Of a stretch of DNA of 64,000 nucleotides, positions 46,047 through 55,472 are shown in pieces. Position 1 is the stretch's first letter, and the number at the start of each line of letters is the position of its first letter. The translations under genes were made by a program, and so were the position numbers. Below the pieces are notes generated by a model. The model ran no database searches. It saw nothing but the letters and a program-made list of their open reading frames with translations, and was not told where the DNA came from. The DNA comes from Acetobacteraceae bacterium H6797 (GTDB lineage: Bacteria; Pseudomonadota; Alphaproteobacteria; Acetobacterales; Acetobacteraceae), in contig JADFCQ010000002.1 of the NCBI GenBank assembly GCA_015223225.1, positions 1-64,000 on the forward strand. The letters are read 5' to 3'.

Positions 46047-47117
46047 TCAGCGAACGACGGGCTGGCCGTCCGGACCCTTCAGCTCGCGCTTCCAGGCGGC
46101 GCGGATGGCGTTCTGCACGTTCTCCGGCAGCGGGATGTAGTCCAGCTCCTCGGCCATCTTGTTGCCGTTGGCGAAGGCCCAGTCGAAGAACTTCGTGACG
46201 TTCAGGCTGCGCGTCGCATCCGTCGGGTTGGTCGGCAGCAGGATGAAGGTCGCGGAGACGATCGGCCAGGTCTTCTCGCCCGGCTGGTCGATCATGGACG
46301 GCGCCATGGTCTGCACCGACCAGTCGGCCGAGGCTGCGGCGGCCATGAAGGCCTCGGTCGAGGGCTTCACGAACTGGCCGGCCTTGTTGCGCAGCTGCGT
46401 GACCACGAGGTTGTTGGTCTTGGCATAGGCGAATTCGACATAGCCGATGCCGCCGCGGACGTTCTTCACCGTACCGGCCACGCCCTCGTTGCCGCGGGCG
46501 CCGGCGCCGGCCGGCCACTTCACGGAGGTATTGGCGCCGACCTTCTCCTTGAACTCGGGGGAGACGGCCGAGAGATAGGAGGTCCAGACGAAGGTGGTGC
46601 CGGAACCGTCAGCGCGATAGACGGGGGCGATGGCCAGGTTCGGCAGGTTCACGCCGCGGTTCATCTCGACGAGCTTCGGGTCGTTCCACTTGGTGACCTT
46701 GCCCATGTAGATGTCGGCGACGAGTTCGCCGGTCAGCTTGAGCTGGTTCGTCTCGACGCCCGGGATGTTCACGATCACGACGACCGAGCCCATCACCGTC
46801 GGGAACTGCATCAGCTTGCCTTCCTGGAGCTGCTGCTCGGAAAGCGGGGCGTCGGAAGCGCCGAAATCGACGGTGCGGTTGCGGATCTGGTTGATGCCGG
46901 CGCCCGAGCCGACCGACTGGTAGTTCAGCTGGATGCCGGCGGCCTTCGCGCCCTCACCCCACTTCTGATAGACCGGGTTGGGGAAGCTGGCACCGGCGCC
47001 CGTGATAGCGACACCCTGGGCGAAAGCCTTGCCGGACAGGCTGGTCGAGGCGGCCAGGGCCAGGGCGAGCCCACCGAGGGCGCGACGGCCGACGAGGGCG
47101 TTGTTGCTGTTGCTCAC
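46047..47117 (-). CDS. pstS: Periplasmic phosphate-binding protein PstS
   Basis: 356 residues from a GTG start with GGAG 9 bases upstream; no in-frame ATG is available. Signal peptide (LGGLALALAASTSLSGKAFA) then ITGAGASFPNPVYQKW, the phosphate-binding YQSVGSGAGINQI, VDFGASDAPLS and ADGSGTTFVWTSYLS. It captures phosphate for PstCAB. It heads the operon pstSCAB-phoU-phoB and is preceded by two Pho boxes. Confidence 0.96.
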   Translation of the reverse strand: MSNSNNALVGRRALGGLALALAASTSLSGKAFAQGVAITGAGASFPNPVYQKWGEGAKAAGIQLNYQSVGSGAGINQIRNRTVDFGASDAPLSEQQLQEGKLMQFPTVMGSVVVIVNIPGVETNQLKLTGELVADIYMGKVTKWNDPKLVEMNRGVNLPNLAIAPVYRADGSGTTFVWTSYLSAVSPEFKEKVGANTSVKWPAGAGARGNEGVAGTVKNVRGGIGYVEFAYAKTNNLVVTQLRNKAGQFVKPSTEAFMAAAASADWSVQTMAPSMIDQPGEKTWPIVSATFILLPTNPTDATRSLNVTKFFDWAFANGNKMAEELDYIPLPENVQNAIRAAWKRELKGPDGQPVVR

Positions 47118-47212
47118 CGCATCATGCTCCGTGTTTTATTTCGGTGCCGGCGGGCTGGCCACCGGCTTGCGGGCCTTCTAGGCGGGCCCGAAGACATCAC
47201 GATTGCAGTTCG

Positions 47213-47230
47213 ATGAACGTTATATGACAG
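47213..47230 (-). promoter_or_regulatory. Pho box proximal to pstS
   Basis: On the minus strand CTGTCATATAACGTTCAT matches the Escherichia coli-type Pho box (two CTGTCAT heptamers 4 bases apart): first heptamer perfect, second CGTTCAT. It lies 96 bases before the pstS start, the right place for PhoB activation. Confidence 0.85.
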
Positions 47231-47286
47231 ACCGCCGCCCGATGCGCGATTTGTCTGTACCTATACGCCGCACGCGGAGCCGATCC

Positions 47287-47304
47287 GCGACAGAATGATG
47301 ACAA
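47287..47304 (-). promoter_or_regulatory. Second, distal Pho box of pstS
   Basis: On the minus strand TTGTCATCATTCTGTCGC matches two heptamers TTGTCAT and CTGTCGC with the proper 4-base spacing, 56 bases farther upstream than the first. Two boxes suggest cooperative PhoB binding. Confidence 0.65.
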
Positions 47305-47344
47305 TCCTGTTTCAAGCCTTTGGAATCACACGCAAGTCATCCGC

Positions 47345-50300
47345 TCAGAGCCAGAGGAAGCTCGCGGTATCCAGATCAACCGCCGCAACCCCGCTGAGCG
47401 TGATGGTCATGTCCGCGCGGCCGTCGCCATCGATATCGAGGCTCAGCAACCCGCTCGCACTGTCATAAATCGCCTCGCTCCGGCCGCTGCCGGTCAGACT
47501 CGCCCCGCCTAGATAGGCGAATTCTCCCCGCAGCAGGCCGGAGAAGACCAGCAGATCACCCTCGTCGGCGCGGAAATCTGTGATCGTATCCCCCTGCCCG
47601 GCTGCTGAATCCGAGATGGCCGTATAGAAGAAGCGATCCGCACCCGCACCGCCGATCAGCCGGTCCATGCCCGCGCCGCCGGTGATCTGGTCGTCCCCCG
47701 CCCCGCCCGTGAGGGTGTCGTTCCCCGCGCCGCCGCGCATGATGACGGCCTGCGCGCCCATCGCCGTGATGACGTCGTCGCCGCTGCCGCCATAGACCAC
47801 CTCCACATTGGAGATGGTCACGCTATTCGCGCCATCGGCCAGGACCAGGCGGTCGCTGCCCTGGCCGAGATCCACCATCGCGCCGAGGATGGCGGCCCCG
47901 AAGGTGATGTTGTCGGCCCCATTGCCCCCCGTCAGCGTCTCGACGCCCGTCACCGTCAGGCTATTGCCGCCATTGGCGAGGGCCAGGCTGTCATTCCCCG
48001 CGCCGAGATTGACCGTCCCGCCCGACAGCGAGGCGCCGAGGGTGATGCGGTCTGCCCCGGCATTGCCGATGATGGTCTCGGCGCCGCTGACCCAGATCGT
48101 ATTCGCCCCATTCGCCAGGCGCAGCACGTCAACGCCCCCGCTGAGGTCGATCCTGCCGCCGGAGAGGGCGGTGGTCAGGGTGATCGTGTCATTGCCCGCC
48201 CCGCCATAGACCGTCTCGGTATCGGAGAGCCTGATCTCATTCGTGCCATCGGCCAGGCGCAGCACGTCATCCCCCAGGCCGAGCTTGAAGACAGCGCCCG
48301 TAATGGAGGCGGTGAGCGTGATGCTGTCATCGCCGCTGCCGCCCACGATGCTCTCCACGTTGGCGACCACGAGCTGGTTCGTGCCCGCCGCGAGGCGCAG
48401 GACATCGGCCCCGCCGCCGAGGTCGATGGTCGCGCCCGTCTGGGCCGCGCCGAGCGTCACCGTATCGGCCCCGGTGCCGCCCAGAATGGTCTCGATGGCC
48501 GTGGCGGTGAGCTTGTTGGTGCCTGCCGCGAGGATGAGGATATCGGTGCCCGCGCCCAGATTGAACGTGGCGCCGGAAGCCGCCTCGGTCAGCGTGACCG
48601 CATCGTCGCCCTTGCCGCCGATGATGGTCTCGATCCCGGCGGCGCGGAGGCTGTTATTGACGGCGGCGAGGCGAAGCACATCCGTGCCCGCGCCGAGATT
48701 GATCGTGCCGTCGGTGATGCCACTGCTGAAGGTGATGATGTCGTCGCCCTTATTACCGATCACCGTCTCCACATTCGCCAGCACCAGCTCGTTGCGCCCA
48801 TCGGCCAGCTTCAGCACGTCATTCCCCGCGCCCAGGTTGATGCGCCCGCCGATGACGGCCGTGCTCAGCGTCACCGTATCGGCGCCGGTGCCGCCGGTGA
48901 TGGTCTCGACGTAGTTGGCCGTGACGATATTGGTGCCATTGGCGAGAATGAGCTGGTCCAGCCCATCGCCGAGGGTCACGAGCATGGAACTCGTCGGCGC
49001 CGCGAGAATGACCGTGTCCTCGCCCGTGCTGCCGACCACCGTCTCCACATTCGCGATCGTCACGCGATTGCCGCCTTTGGCCAGGCGCAGCACATCCGTG
49101 CCCCCGCCCAGGTCGTAGAAGCCGCTGGCGATGGGGCTGGTGAGGGTGACGGTGTCATTCCCGCTGCCGCCCATGACGGTCTCCACATCCTTCAGCGTCA
49201 CGCTATTGGTGCCATTCGCCAGGGTGAGGCTGTCGGAACGCTCCCCGAGCGCGATATAGGCGCCGGTGACGGCCTCCATCAGGGTAATGCGGTCCACCCC
49301 CGCCCCGCCGATGATGCTTTCGACGCCGCTGACCGAGACAACATTCAGCCCGGCCGTCGCGAGGCGCAGCGTGTCATTGCCCGCGCCCAGGCTGATCGTG
49401 CCGCCATTGAGCGCCGCGCCGAGGATGACGAGATCATCCCCCGTGCCACCGATGATGGTCTCGATGCCGCGCGCGACCAGGCGGTTCGTCCCATTGGCGA
49501 GAATGAGCGTGTCATTCCCAGCCCCAAGATTGACGTTCAGCGCGGTGCCGGCATCCGCGACCGTGATCCTGTCATCACCCCCGCCGCCGATCAGCACCTC
49601 GACACCGCGGATCATCATCTGATTGCCGCCGGCCGCGAGGCGCAGCGTATCCGTCCCTTCCCCGAGATTGTAGCTGGCGCCGGAAATCGGCGCGGTGAGA
49701 ACGAGGCTGTCATCGCCCGCGCCGCCGATCACCGTCTCCACATTCGAGAGCCGGATCTGATTATTGACGCCCGATAGCCGGAGCGTGTCGATGCCGGCGC
49801 CGAGGTCCATGCTGATGCCGTTTGCGGTCTCGCCAAGCGTGACGCTATCCGCCCCCGAGCCCCCGATCAGGCTCTCGACGCCAATGACGCGAAGCTGGTT
49901 GCCGCCATCGGCCAGTCGGAGCGTATCCGTGCCCGCCCCGAGATCGACCGTGGTGCCGGTGACCGGGGCGGTGAGCGTGACGCTGTCATTCCCCGCGCCG
50001 CCTAGAAGCGTCTCGACGCCCACCACGAAAAGCCGGTTCACACCATCCGCGAGCCGCAACACATCGACGCCCGCGCCGAGGTCGATGCTGATACCGCTGA
50101 CCGGCCCGCCCAGGGTGACGATATCCGCACCGCTGCCGCCGAGGATGGTCTCGGTATTCCAGACGGCGAGCTGGTTGCCGCCGTCAGCGAGGCGAAGGAT
50201 GTCGTTGCCCGCGCCGAGATCCACGCTCGCGCCGGAAACAGGCAGGGCAAGCGAGACCTCATCCGCCCCCGCCCCGCCGATCACGGTCTCCACATTCGCG

Positions 50301-51325
50301 GCCGTGACGCGATTACCGCCATCGGCGAGGCGCAGGATATCCGCCCCGGCGCCGAGATCGATGATGGCATCGGCGGTCGCGGCGCCGAGCGTCGCCTCAT
50401 CGGCACCGCTGCCGCCCTGGATGGTTTCGACATTGCTCACCGTCAGACGGTTGCCGCCATCGGCCAGCACCAGGCTGTCCGCCCCCGCGCCGAGGTCGAT
50501 CATCATACCCGCGACCGCCGCCCCGAGCGTCACCGTGTCTCGCCCGCCGCCGCCCAGCAGCGTCTCGACATTAAGCACGGTGAGCGAATTGTTGTTGTCG
50601 CTCAGCCGGAGGATATCGATGCCATCGCCGAGGTCGACGACCGCATTGGCAATGGCCTTCGTCAGGTTCAGGACATCCGGCCCCGCCGTGCCGGTGATGG
50701 TATTGATCCCGGTCGCCGCCAGCACATTCACATCGACGGCCATGGTGACGGTGTTGTGCCCGTCGCTGACCTCCACGAGCACGGTCTGCACCGTGCCGCC
50801 GAGGCGCAGCAGGTCCACCCCCTGGCGAAGTTTCAGCGTGCGGCCATCGACGATCTCGTACCAAGCCTCGCTGGGCCAGATGACGCTATAGGTCAGGTTG
50901 GCCTGATCGCTATCGGGGTCATCGGCCGTCAATTCGCCGATCACGCCCGCGATGTCGCTCTCCAGCACAACCCCGCCCGAGCTGAAGCGCAGGTTCGAGG
51001 GCAGCGTGTCGTCATAGCCCTGGAGCGTGACGGACCAGCTTTGATCCAGTGCCACCCAGCCGCCCGCGGTCTGCACCTGCAGGCCGAAGGTCAGCACCGG
51101 GTCATCGCCCGCCGGCCAGGCCTCGCGATCCAGCGCCGCGACCGGGGCGATGGTCACCACGCGGCTCGCGCTATCGTAGCTGGCGGTGAAGAAGCGCGCC
51201 GCATCGCCGGTCAGGGCGATGTCGAGCACGGCGGCCGACAGGGTCAGCCGCGCCGACCAATCGCCCGGCTGTGGATTTTCCAGAACCGTGCCGGGCACGC
51301 TACCCGACGCCGTAATCGTCGCCAA
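47345..51325 (-). CDS. Giant RTX-type secreted protein with 21 tandem 46-residue repeats
   Basis: 1326 residues. Residues 1-205 form cadherin/Ig-like beta domains (LTADDPDSDQANLTYSV, VLVEVSDGHNTVTM). Residues about 230-1196 hold 21 repeats of 46 residues with the pattern IDLGAG-D-LRLADG-N, then NVETIIGG-G-D-VTL. Residues 1197-1260 are true RTX nonapeptides (GGAGNDTLTGGAGDDQITGG) followed by the RTX-associated DTITDFRADEGDLLVFSG. This is the type I secretion architecture with an uncleaved C-terminal signal; calcium binding outside the cell is expected. The start is TTG 51325 with GGAG 8 bases before it. No type I exporter genes are in the window. Adhesin or surface-layer roles are possible. 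Confidence 0.85.
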   Translation of the reverse strand: MATITASGSVPGTVLENPQPGDWSARLTLSAAVLDIALTGDAARFFTASYDSASRVVTIAPVAALDREAWPAGDDPVLTFGLQVQTAGGWVALDQSWSVTLQGYDDTLPSNLRFSSGGVVLESDIAGVIGELTADDPDSDQANLTYSVIWPSEAWYEIVDGRTLKLRQGVDLLRLGGTVQTVLVEVSDGHNTVTMAVDVNVLAATGINTITGTAGPDVLNLTKAIANAVVDLGDGIDILRLSDNNNSLTVLNVETLLGGGGRDTVTLGAAVAGMMIDLGAGADSLVLADGGNRLTVSNVETIQGGSGADEATLGAATADAIIDLGAGADILRLADGGNRVTAANVETVIGGAGADEVSLALPVSGASVDLGAGNDILRLADGGNQLAVWNTETILGGSGADIVTLGGPVSGISIDLGAGVDVLRLADGVNRLFVVGVETLLGGAGNDSVTLTAPVTGTTVDLGAGTDTLRLADGGNQLRVIGVESLIGGSGADSVTLGETANGISMDLGAGIDTLRLSGVNNQIRLSNVETVIGGAGDDSLVLTAPISGASYNLGEGTDTLRLAAGGNQMMIRGVEVLIGGGGDDRITVADAGTALNVNLGAGNDTLILANGTNRLVARGIETIIGGTGDDLVILGAALNGGTISLGAGNDTLRLATAGLNVVSVSGVESIIGGAGVDRITLMEAVTGAYIALGERSDSLTLANGTNSVTLKDVETVMGGSGNDTVTLTSPIASGFYDLGGGTDVLRLAKGGNRVTIANVETVVGSTGEDTVILAAPTSSMLVTLGDGLDQLILANGTNIVTANYVETITGGTGADTVTLSTAVIGGRINLGAGNDVLKLADGRNELVLANVETVIGNKGDDIITFSSGITDGTINLGAGTDVLRLAAVNNSLRAAGIETIIGGKGDDAVTLTEAASGATFNLGAGTDILILAAGTNKLTATAIETILGGTGADTVTLGAAQTGATIDLGGGADVLRLAAGTNQLVVANVESIVGGSGDDSITLTASITGAVFKLGLGDDVLRLADGTNEIRLSDTETVYGGAGNDTITLTTALSGGRIDLSGGVDVLRLANGANTIWVSGAETIIGNAGADRITLGASLSGGTVNLGAGNDSLALANGGNSLTVTGVETLTGGNGADNITFGAAILGAMVDLGQGSDRLVLADGANSVTISNVEVVYGGSGDDVITAMGAQAVIMRGGAGNDTLTGGAGDDQITGGAGMDRLIGGAGADRFFYTAISDSAAGQGDTITDFRADEGDLLVFSGLLRGEFAYLGGASLTGSGRSEAIYDSASGLLSLDIDGDGRADMTITLSGVAAVDLDTASFLWL
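47738..50638 (-). repeat. Tandem coding repeats of 138 bp (21 copies)
   Basis: DNA encoding the 46-residue repeats. Copies diverge substantially in sequence (no identical neighbours seen) but keep the periodicity; one copy, the tenth, is 47 residues long. Confidence 0.85.
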
Positions 51326-51429
51326 AATACTGCTCCGCCCCGCTTCCCCGCTCTTCTGGCGCGAAGTTGCTTTCCAAAGGCTGAACGGGGCGCTGGACGG
51401 CGGCGGGCCGGCCGGGGAAAGCTCGGCGC

Positions 51430-51858
51430 ATGAAACGCCTTCTCGCTCTCCTTCTCCTCCCGGCCCTGGGCGGCTGCACCGTGGTCGGGGCGAGCGCCAC
51501 CTGGTCTTCCACCGCCTGCCCGGCCGGCATGCAGGCCGCCCAGCGGGCCGAGCTTTATATGGGCCTGGGCCGGAAGGGCGGCGGCGAAGTCAGCCCCGCC
51601 GATGTCGATGCCTTCGTCGCAGCCACCCTTACCCCCGCCTTCCCCGACGGGCTGACGCTGCTGCGCGGCCAGGGGCAATGGCGGGCCGCCGATGGCCGTA
51701 TTGCCCGCGAGTCGAGCCTCCTGGCAGTGGTGATCCTGCCCGGCGCCACGGGCGAGCAGGCGCGCGACCGCCTCACGCCCGTTGCCGAGGCTTGGCGCGC
51801 CCGCTTCGCGCAGGAGAGCGTCCTAAAGGCGATCGGCCCCGCCTGCGTGGCATTCTGA
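51430..51858 (+). CDS. DUF3574 lipoprotein
   Basis: 142 residues. Signal with lipobox LPALGGC (cysteine 16). DUF3574 features: ELYMGLGRKGGGEVSPADVD, FPDGLTLLRGQGQW, ARESSLLAVVI and QESVLKAIGPACVAF. Function unknown. It is divergent from the RTX gene and ends 84 bases before gabT. Confidence 0.88.
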   Translation: MKRLLALLLLPALGGCTVVGASATWSSTACPAGMQAAQRAELYMGLGRKGGGEVSPADVDAFVAATLTPAFPDGLTLLRGQGQWRAADGRIARESSLLAVVILPGATGEQARDRLTPVAEAWRARFAQESVLKAIGPACVAF

Positions 51859-51942
51859 CCCCGCAAGGAGCGGCCGCCGGGGCTTGCTGGCAGCCCGCCG
51901 CCGGAGCATCGTGCCGCCGCTTCGCGTATGAGGGAAAAAGCA

Positions 51943-53280
51943 ATGACCACCACCACCAAGCCCGGCGATACCAAGACGGGGGCCAATGCGGCCCTGGAAG
52001 CCCGCCGTCAGGCCGCCGTGCCGCGCGGTGTCGCCGTCCAGTTGCCCGTCTATGCTGCCAAGGCCGAGAATGCCGAACTGACCGATGTCGAGGGCAAGCG
52101 CTATATCGACTTCGCCGCCGGCATCGCCGTGCTGAATACCGGCCACCTGCACCCCAAGGTGAAGGCCGCCGTGCAGGCGCAGCTCGAGAACTTCTCGCAC
52201 ACGAGCTTCCAGGTCGTCCCCTACGAGAGCTACATCCGCCTCGCCGAGCGCCTGAACCAGATGGCGCCGACCAAGGGCCCGCGGAAGACGATCTTCGTTA
52301 CCACCGGCGCCGAAGCCGTGGAAAACGCGGTGAAGATCGCCCGCGCCGCGACCGGCCGCCCGGGCGTGATCGCCTTCTCCGGCGGCTTCCATGGCCGCAC
52401 GCTGCTGGGCATGGCGCTTACCGGCAAGGTCGTGCCCTATAAGGTCGGCTTCGGCCCGATGCCGGCCGATATCTACCACCTGCCCTTCCCCGTCGCCTAT
52501 CACGGCAAGACGGTGGCCGAGTCGCTCGAAGCCATCGAGACGCTCTTCCGCGCCGATATCGACCCGAACCGCATCGCGGCAATGATCATCGAGCCGGTGC
52601 AGGGCGAAGGCGGCTTCTACCCGGCCCAGCCGGAGCTGCTGCAGGGCATCCGCGCCATCTGCGACAAGCACGGCATCCTCATGATCGTGGACGAGGTGCA
52701 GACCGGCTTCGCGCGCACGGGCAAGATGTTCGCCCTCGAACATGCCGGCGTGCAGGCGGACCTCGTGACCATGGCGAAGTCCCTCGCCGGCGGCTTCCCG
52801 CTCTCGGCCGTGACGGGCCGCGCCGACATCATGGACGCCCCGAACCCCGGCGGCCTCGGCGGCACCTATGGCGGCAATCCGCTGGCCTGCGCCGCCGCCA
52901 ATGCGGTGCTCGACGTGATCGAGGAGGAGAACCTCTGCGCCCGCGCCGATGAGGTCGGCAATCTGCTGGTCGGCCGCATCAAGGGCATGCAGCGCCAGAA
53001 CAGCCTCGCGGGCATCATCGGCGATATCCGCCAGCTCGGCGCCATGGTGGCCATGGAACTGGTGCAGGGCGGCGACGCCAATAAGCCGGATGCGGAACTC
53101 ACCAAGCAGCTGATCGCCCGCGCGGCGGAGAAGGGCCTGATCCTGCTCTCCTGCGGCATCCGCTCCAACGTCATCCGCTACCTGGCGCCGCTGACCACGA
53201 GCGACGGCCTGCTCAACGAGGGCATGGACATCGTCCAGGCGAGCCTCGAGGAACTGGTCGCCGAGCGCGCCGGCGCCTGA
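51943..53280 (+). CDS. gabT: 4-aminobutyrate--2-oxoglutarate transaminase
   Basis: 445 residues. Class III aminotransferase with IDFAAGIAVLNTGHLHPKVK, PLP-binding VTTGAEAVENAVKIARAATG, FSGGFHGRTLLGMALTGK, the aspartate in IVDEVQTGFARTG and the PLP lysine in VTMAKSLAGGFPLSAV. It turns GABA and 2-oxoglutarate into succinate semialdehyde and glutamate. GAGGGA lies 8 bases before ATG 51943. No gabD neighbours it. Related 5-aminovalerate transaminases cannot be excluded. Confidence 0.92.
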   Translation: MTTTTKPGDTKTGANAALEARRQAAVPRGVAVQLPVYAAKAENAELTDVEGKRYIDFAAGIAVLNTGHLHPKVKAAVQAQLENFSHTSFQVVPYESYIRLAERLNQMAPTKGPRKTIFVTTGAEAVENAVKIARAATGRPGVIAFSGGFHGRTLLGMALTGKVVPYKVGFGPMPADIYHLPFPVAYHGKTVAESLEAIETLFRADIDPNRIAAMIIEPVQGEGGFYPAQPELLQGIRAICDKHGILMIVDEVQTGFARTGKMFALEHAGVQADLVTMAKSLAGGFPLSAVTGRADIMDAPNPGGLGGTYGGNPLACAAANAVLDVIEEENLCARADEVGNLLVGRIKGMQRQNSLAGIIGDIRQLGAMVAMELVQGGDANKPDAELTKQLIARAAEKGLILLSCGIRSNVIRYLAPLTTSDGLLNEGMDIVQASLEELVAERAGA

Positions 53281-53288
53281 TCTGAGAA

Positions 53289-53726
53289 ATGGGGAAGGCG
53301 GTGCTGAACCACCTCCGGCGCGCGCTCGGCATCGGCTTTCCCTGCGGGGCGGCGGCCTTCCTGGTGTTGCATCAGGGGGCGCTTCTCCTGCTGCATCGCT
53401 GGGCCAAGGTGACGCCGGTCGCCCCCTGGTCCTTCGCGCCGATGGGGCCGATGGAGGCCCCCGCGGTGATCTGGCTCACCATCTGGGCCGGGCTTTACGG
53501 CATCGCGATCGCCCTGCTGCTGCGCCTGCTCCGCGTGCCGGAGCTGGCGGCCGGGCTCGTCCTGGGCTTGCTGGCCACGCTCGCGGCGCCGTATATCCAC
53601 GCCCCCGGCGGCCTGCCCCTCTTCGGCACCGGCACGCCGGGGCCGCTCTGGCTCTCCCTGCTGCTGAACGGGTTGTTCGGCTGGGGCGCCGTCTTCTTCA
53701 TGCGGCCCTTCGCCCTGCGTGGATGA
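53289..53726 (+). CDS. Small integral membrane protein of unknown function
   Basis: 145 residues with about four hydrophobic helices (about 12-35, 55-80, 85-105, 120-140) and little else. It starts 9 bases after the gabT stop and may share its transcript. No family recognised with confidence. Confidence 0.65.
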   Translation: MGKAVLNHLRRALGIGFPCGAAAFLVLHQGALLLLHRWAKVTPVAPWSFAPMGPMEAPAVIWLTIWAGLYGIAIALLLRLLRVPELAAGLVLGLLATLAAPYIHAPGGLPLFGTGTPGPLWLSLLLNGLFGWGAVFFMRPFALRG

Positions 53727-53804
53727 TCCCCGCGCGGCCAAGGCCCTGCGGAAGGTCTCAAGCATGAGTTCGTCCGAGCAGTTCCGACCCCTCGCGGAGG
53801 CCCG

Positions 53805-54578
53805 ATGCTTTTCTATGTGATCTCGCACAAGCGGCTTCCCTACGAGACCGCCCCGCCCTTCCAGATGATCTATACCGGCTCGACCGAGACGCTGCCGGGC
53901 GAAATGCGGGATTCCGAAGGGGATTCCATCGCGGCGCGGAATCCATGTTTCAGCGAGCTCACGGGCCAGTACTGGGCCTGGAAAAACGTCTTTCCCAACC
54001 TGCCGGCGGGCACGGTGGTCGGCTTCCTGCATTACCGGCGCTATTTCAATTTCGGCCGGGTGCCGGATGCCCCGCTCTCCCGCCTGCTCAACCCGATGGC
54101 CGGGGAGGAGGCGCTCCGCCTGCTCGGGCAGGGCTATGACGCGATCATCCCTGAGCCCTTCGTGATGCTGAAGAAGCGCAAGCTGAGCTTCAGCCTGTTC
54201 GGCCGCCGGGTGAAAATCCCCCTGCCCCAGGGGCCGCATTCGCTGCGGGAGCAGTATCGCGACGCCCATGTGGAGGCCGATCTGGAGGCCGCCATCGCGC
54301 TGCTGCCGGAGGAGCACCGGGCGCCCTTCGAGCGCCATATCGAGGGCAACCGCCTCCACGCCTTCAATATCTACGTCGCGCCCAAGGAAACGCTCGACCG
54401 CTATTTCAACGCGCTTTTCCCTTGGCTCCTGGCGCTGGATGACAGCCTCGATCTGAGTCAGCGCAGCGTCTATCAGGCGCGGGTCTGCGCCTTCCTGGCC
54501 GAGCGCTTCGCCTCCTACTACTTCACGACGAAGCTGAAGGTGGTGCAGGCGCCCATCGTGAAGCTCGAGAACGTCTGA
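53805..54578 (+). CDS. DUF4422 family glycosyltransferase-like protein
   Basis: 257 residues. DUF4422 hallmarks are SELTGQYWAWKN, VVGFLHYRRYFNF, YDAIIPEPFVM and RLHAFNIYVAPKETLDRYF. The family is found in capsule and exopolysaccharide clusters and is thought to transfer galactose or similar sugars. Here it stands alone between gabT and a converging transporter operon, so its acceptor is unclear. Confidence 0.88.
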   Translation: MLFYVISHKRLPYETAPPFQMIYTGSTETLPGEMRDSEGDSIAARNPCFSELTGQYWAWKNVFPNLPAGTVVGFLHYRRYFNFGRVPDAPLSRLLNPMAGEEALRLLGQGYDAIIPEPFVMLKKRKLSFSLFGRRVKIPLPQGPHSLREQYRDAHVEADLEAAIALLPEEHRAPFERHIEGNRLHAFNIYVAPKETLDRYFNALFPWLLALDDSLDLSQRSVYQARVCAFLAERFASYYFTTKLKVVQAPIVKLENV

Positions 54579-54624
54579 GGCTGCGAGGCGGCCGACCGGG
54601 CGAGAGCCCGGCCGGCCCCGCTCC

Positions 54625-55467
54625 TCAATGCGCGTTCTGCTGCTTCGAGCGCGCCACGATCTGCGTCGGGCTGACGAAGCGCAGCGCGATCAGCAGCCAG
54701 ATCAGCGTCGTGACCATATAGATCACCGCCATGGCATCGACCGACTGCGTCGCGCGGACACCAGCCGCGAAGACCGAGTAATAGAGCGCCACCACCAGCG
54801 TCTGGCTGTCCGGCCCCGCGGTGAGGAAGGTCAGCTCGAACATCGCGATGGTCCGCACCAGCACCAGCAACAGGGCGGCGAGCACGCCCGGCAGCAGGAT
54901 GGGCGTCAGCACATGCACGAAGAGCTTGAAGGTGCCGGCGCCGAAGACGCGCGCCGCCGCCTCGATCCGCGGGTCCACCTGCTCGATGAAGGGGATCATC
55001 ACCAGGATGACGAAGGGCACCGTCGGCACCAGATTGGCGAGGATCACGCCCGTCATGCTGCCGCCCAGCCCCGCCTGATAGAGCACCGTGGCCATGGGAA
55101 TGCCGTAGGTGATCGGCGGCACCAGCAGCGGCAGCAGGAAGAGCAGCATGAAGACGCGCTTGCCCGGAAAATCCCGCCGCGCCATGGCATAGGCCGCCGG
55201 CACGCCGATCAGCCCCGCCAGCACCACCACGGCGAAGACCACCTGGAAGGTGGTGGTCAGGATGTCGCCGAGCTGGAATTCCTCCCAGGCGGAGAAATAC
55301 CACCGCGTCGTCCAGCCCGCCGGCAGCCAGGTGCCGAGCCAGCGGGTGCCGAAGCTCGAGGTGACCACCGAGGCGATCAGCGCGAGCAGATTGAGGATGA
55401 AGAAGCCGACGAGCAGCCACAGGCCCGTGGCCCAGAGGCGCGTCAGCACGCTGGGGTTCTGGTTCAT
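54625..55467 (-). CDS. ABC transporter permease (PotC/FbpB-like)
   Basis: 280 residues, six helices. The EAA motif is VDPRIEAAARVFGAGTFKLFVHVLTP. Last gene of the importer operon 58726-54625. It pairs with the permease at 55473, 5 bases apart, to form the channel of a polyamine-, iron- or phosphonate-type importer. Confidence 0.9.
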   Translation of the reverse strand: MNQNPSVLTRLWATGLWLLVGFFILNLLALIASVVTSSFGTRWLGTWLPAGWTTRWYFSAWEEFQLGDILTTTFQVVFAVVVLAGLIGVPAAYAMARRDFPGKRVFMLLFLLPLLVPPITYGIPMATVLYQAGLGGSMTGVILANLVPTVPFVILVMIPFIEQVDPRIEAAARVFGAGTFKLFVHVLTPILLPGVLAALLLVLVRTIAMFELTFLTAGPDSQTLVVALYYSVFAAGVRATQSVDAMAVIYMVTTLIWLLIALRFVSPTQIVARSKQQNAH

Positions 55468-55472
55468 GGCGG

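Noticed and set aside
47738..50638. Possible CRISPR-like or satellite array
   Set aside because: The periodicity is 138 bp, fully in frame, with diverged copies and no conserved short repeat/unique spacer structure.
47808..50891. Plus-strand frames rich in Ser/Pro/Ala opposite the repeat protein
   Set aside because: They are regular antisense images of the 138-bp coding repeat, with no start signals or domain content.
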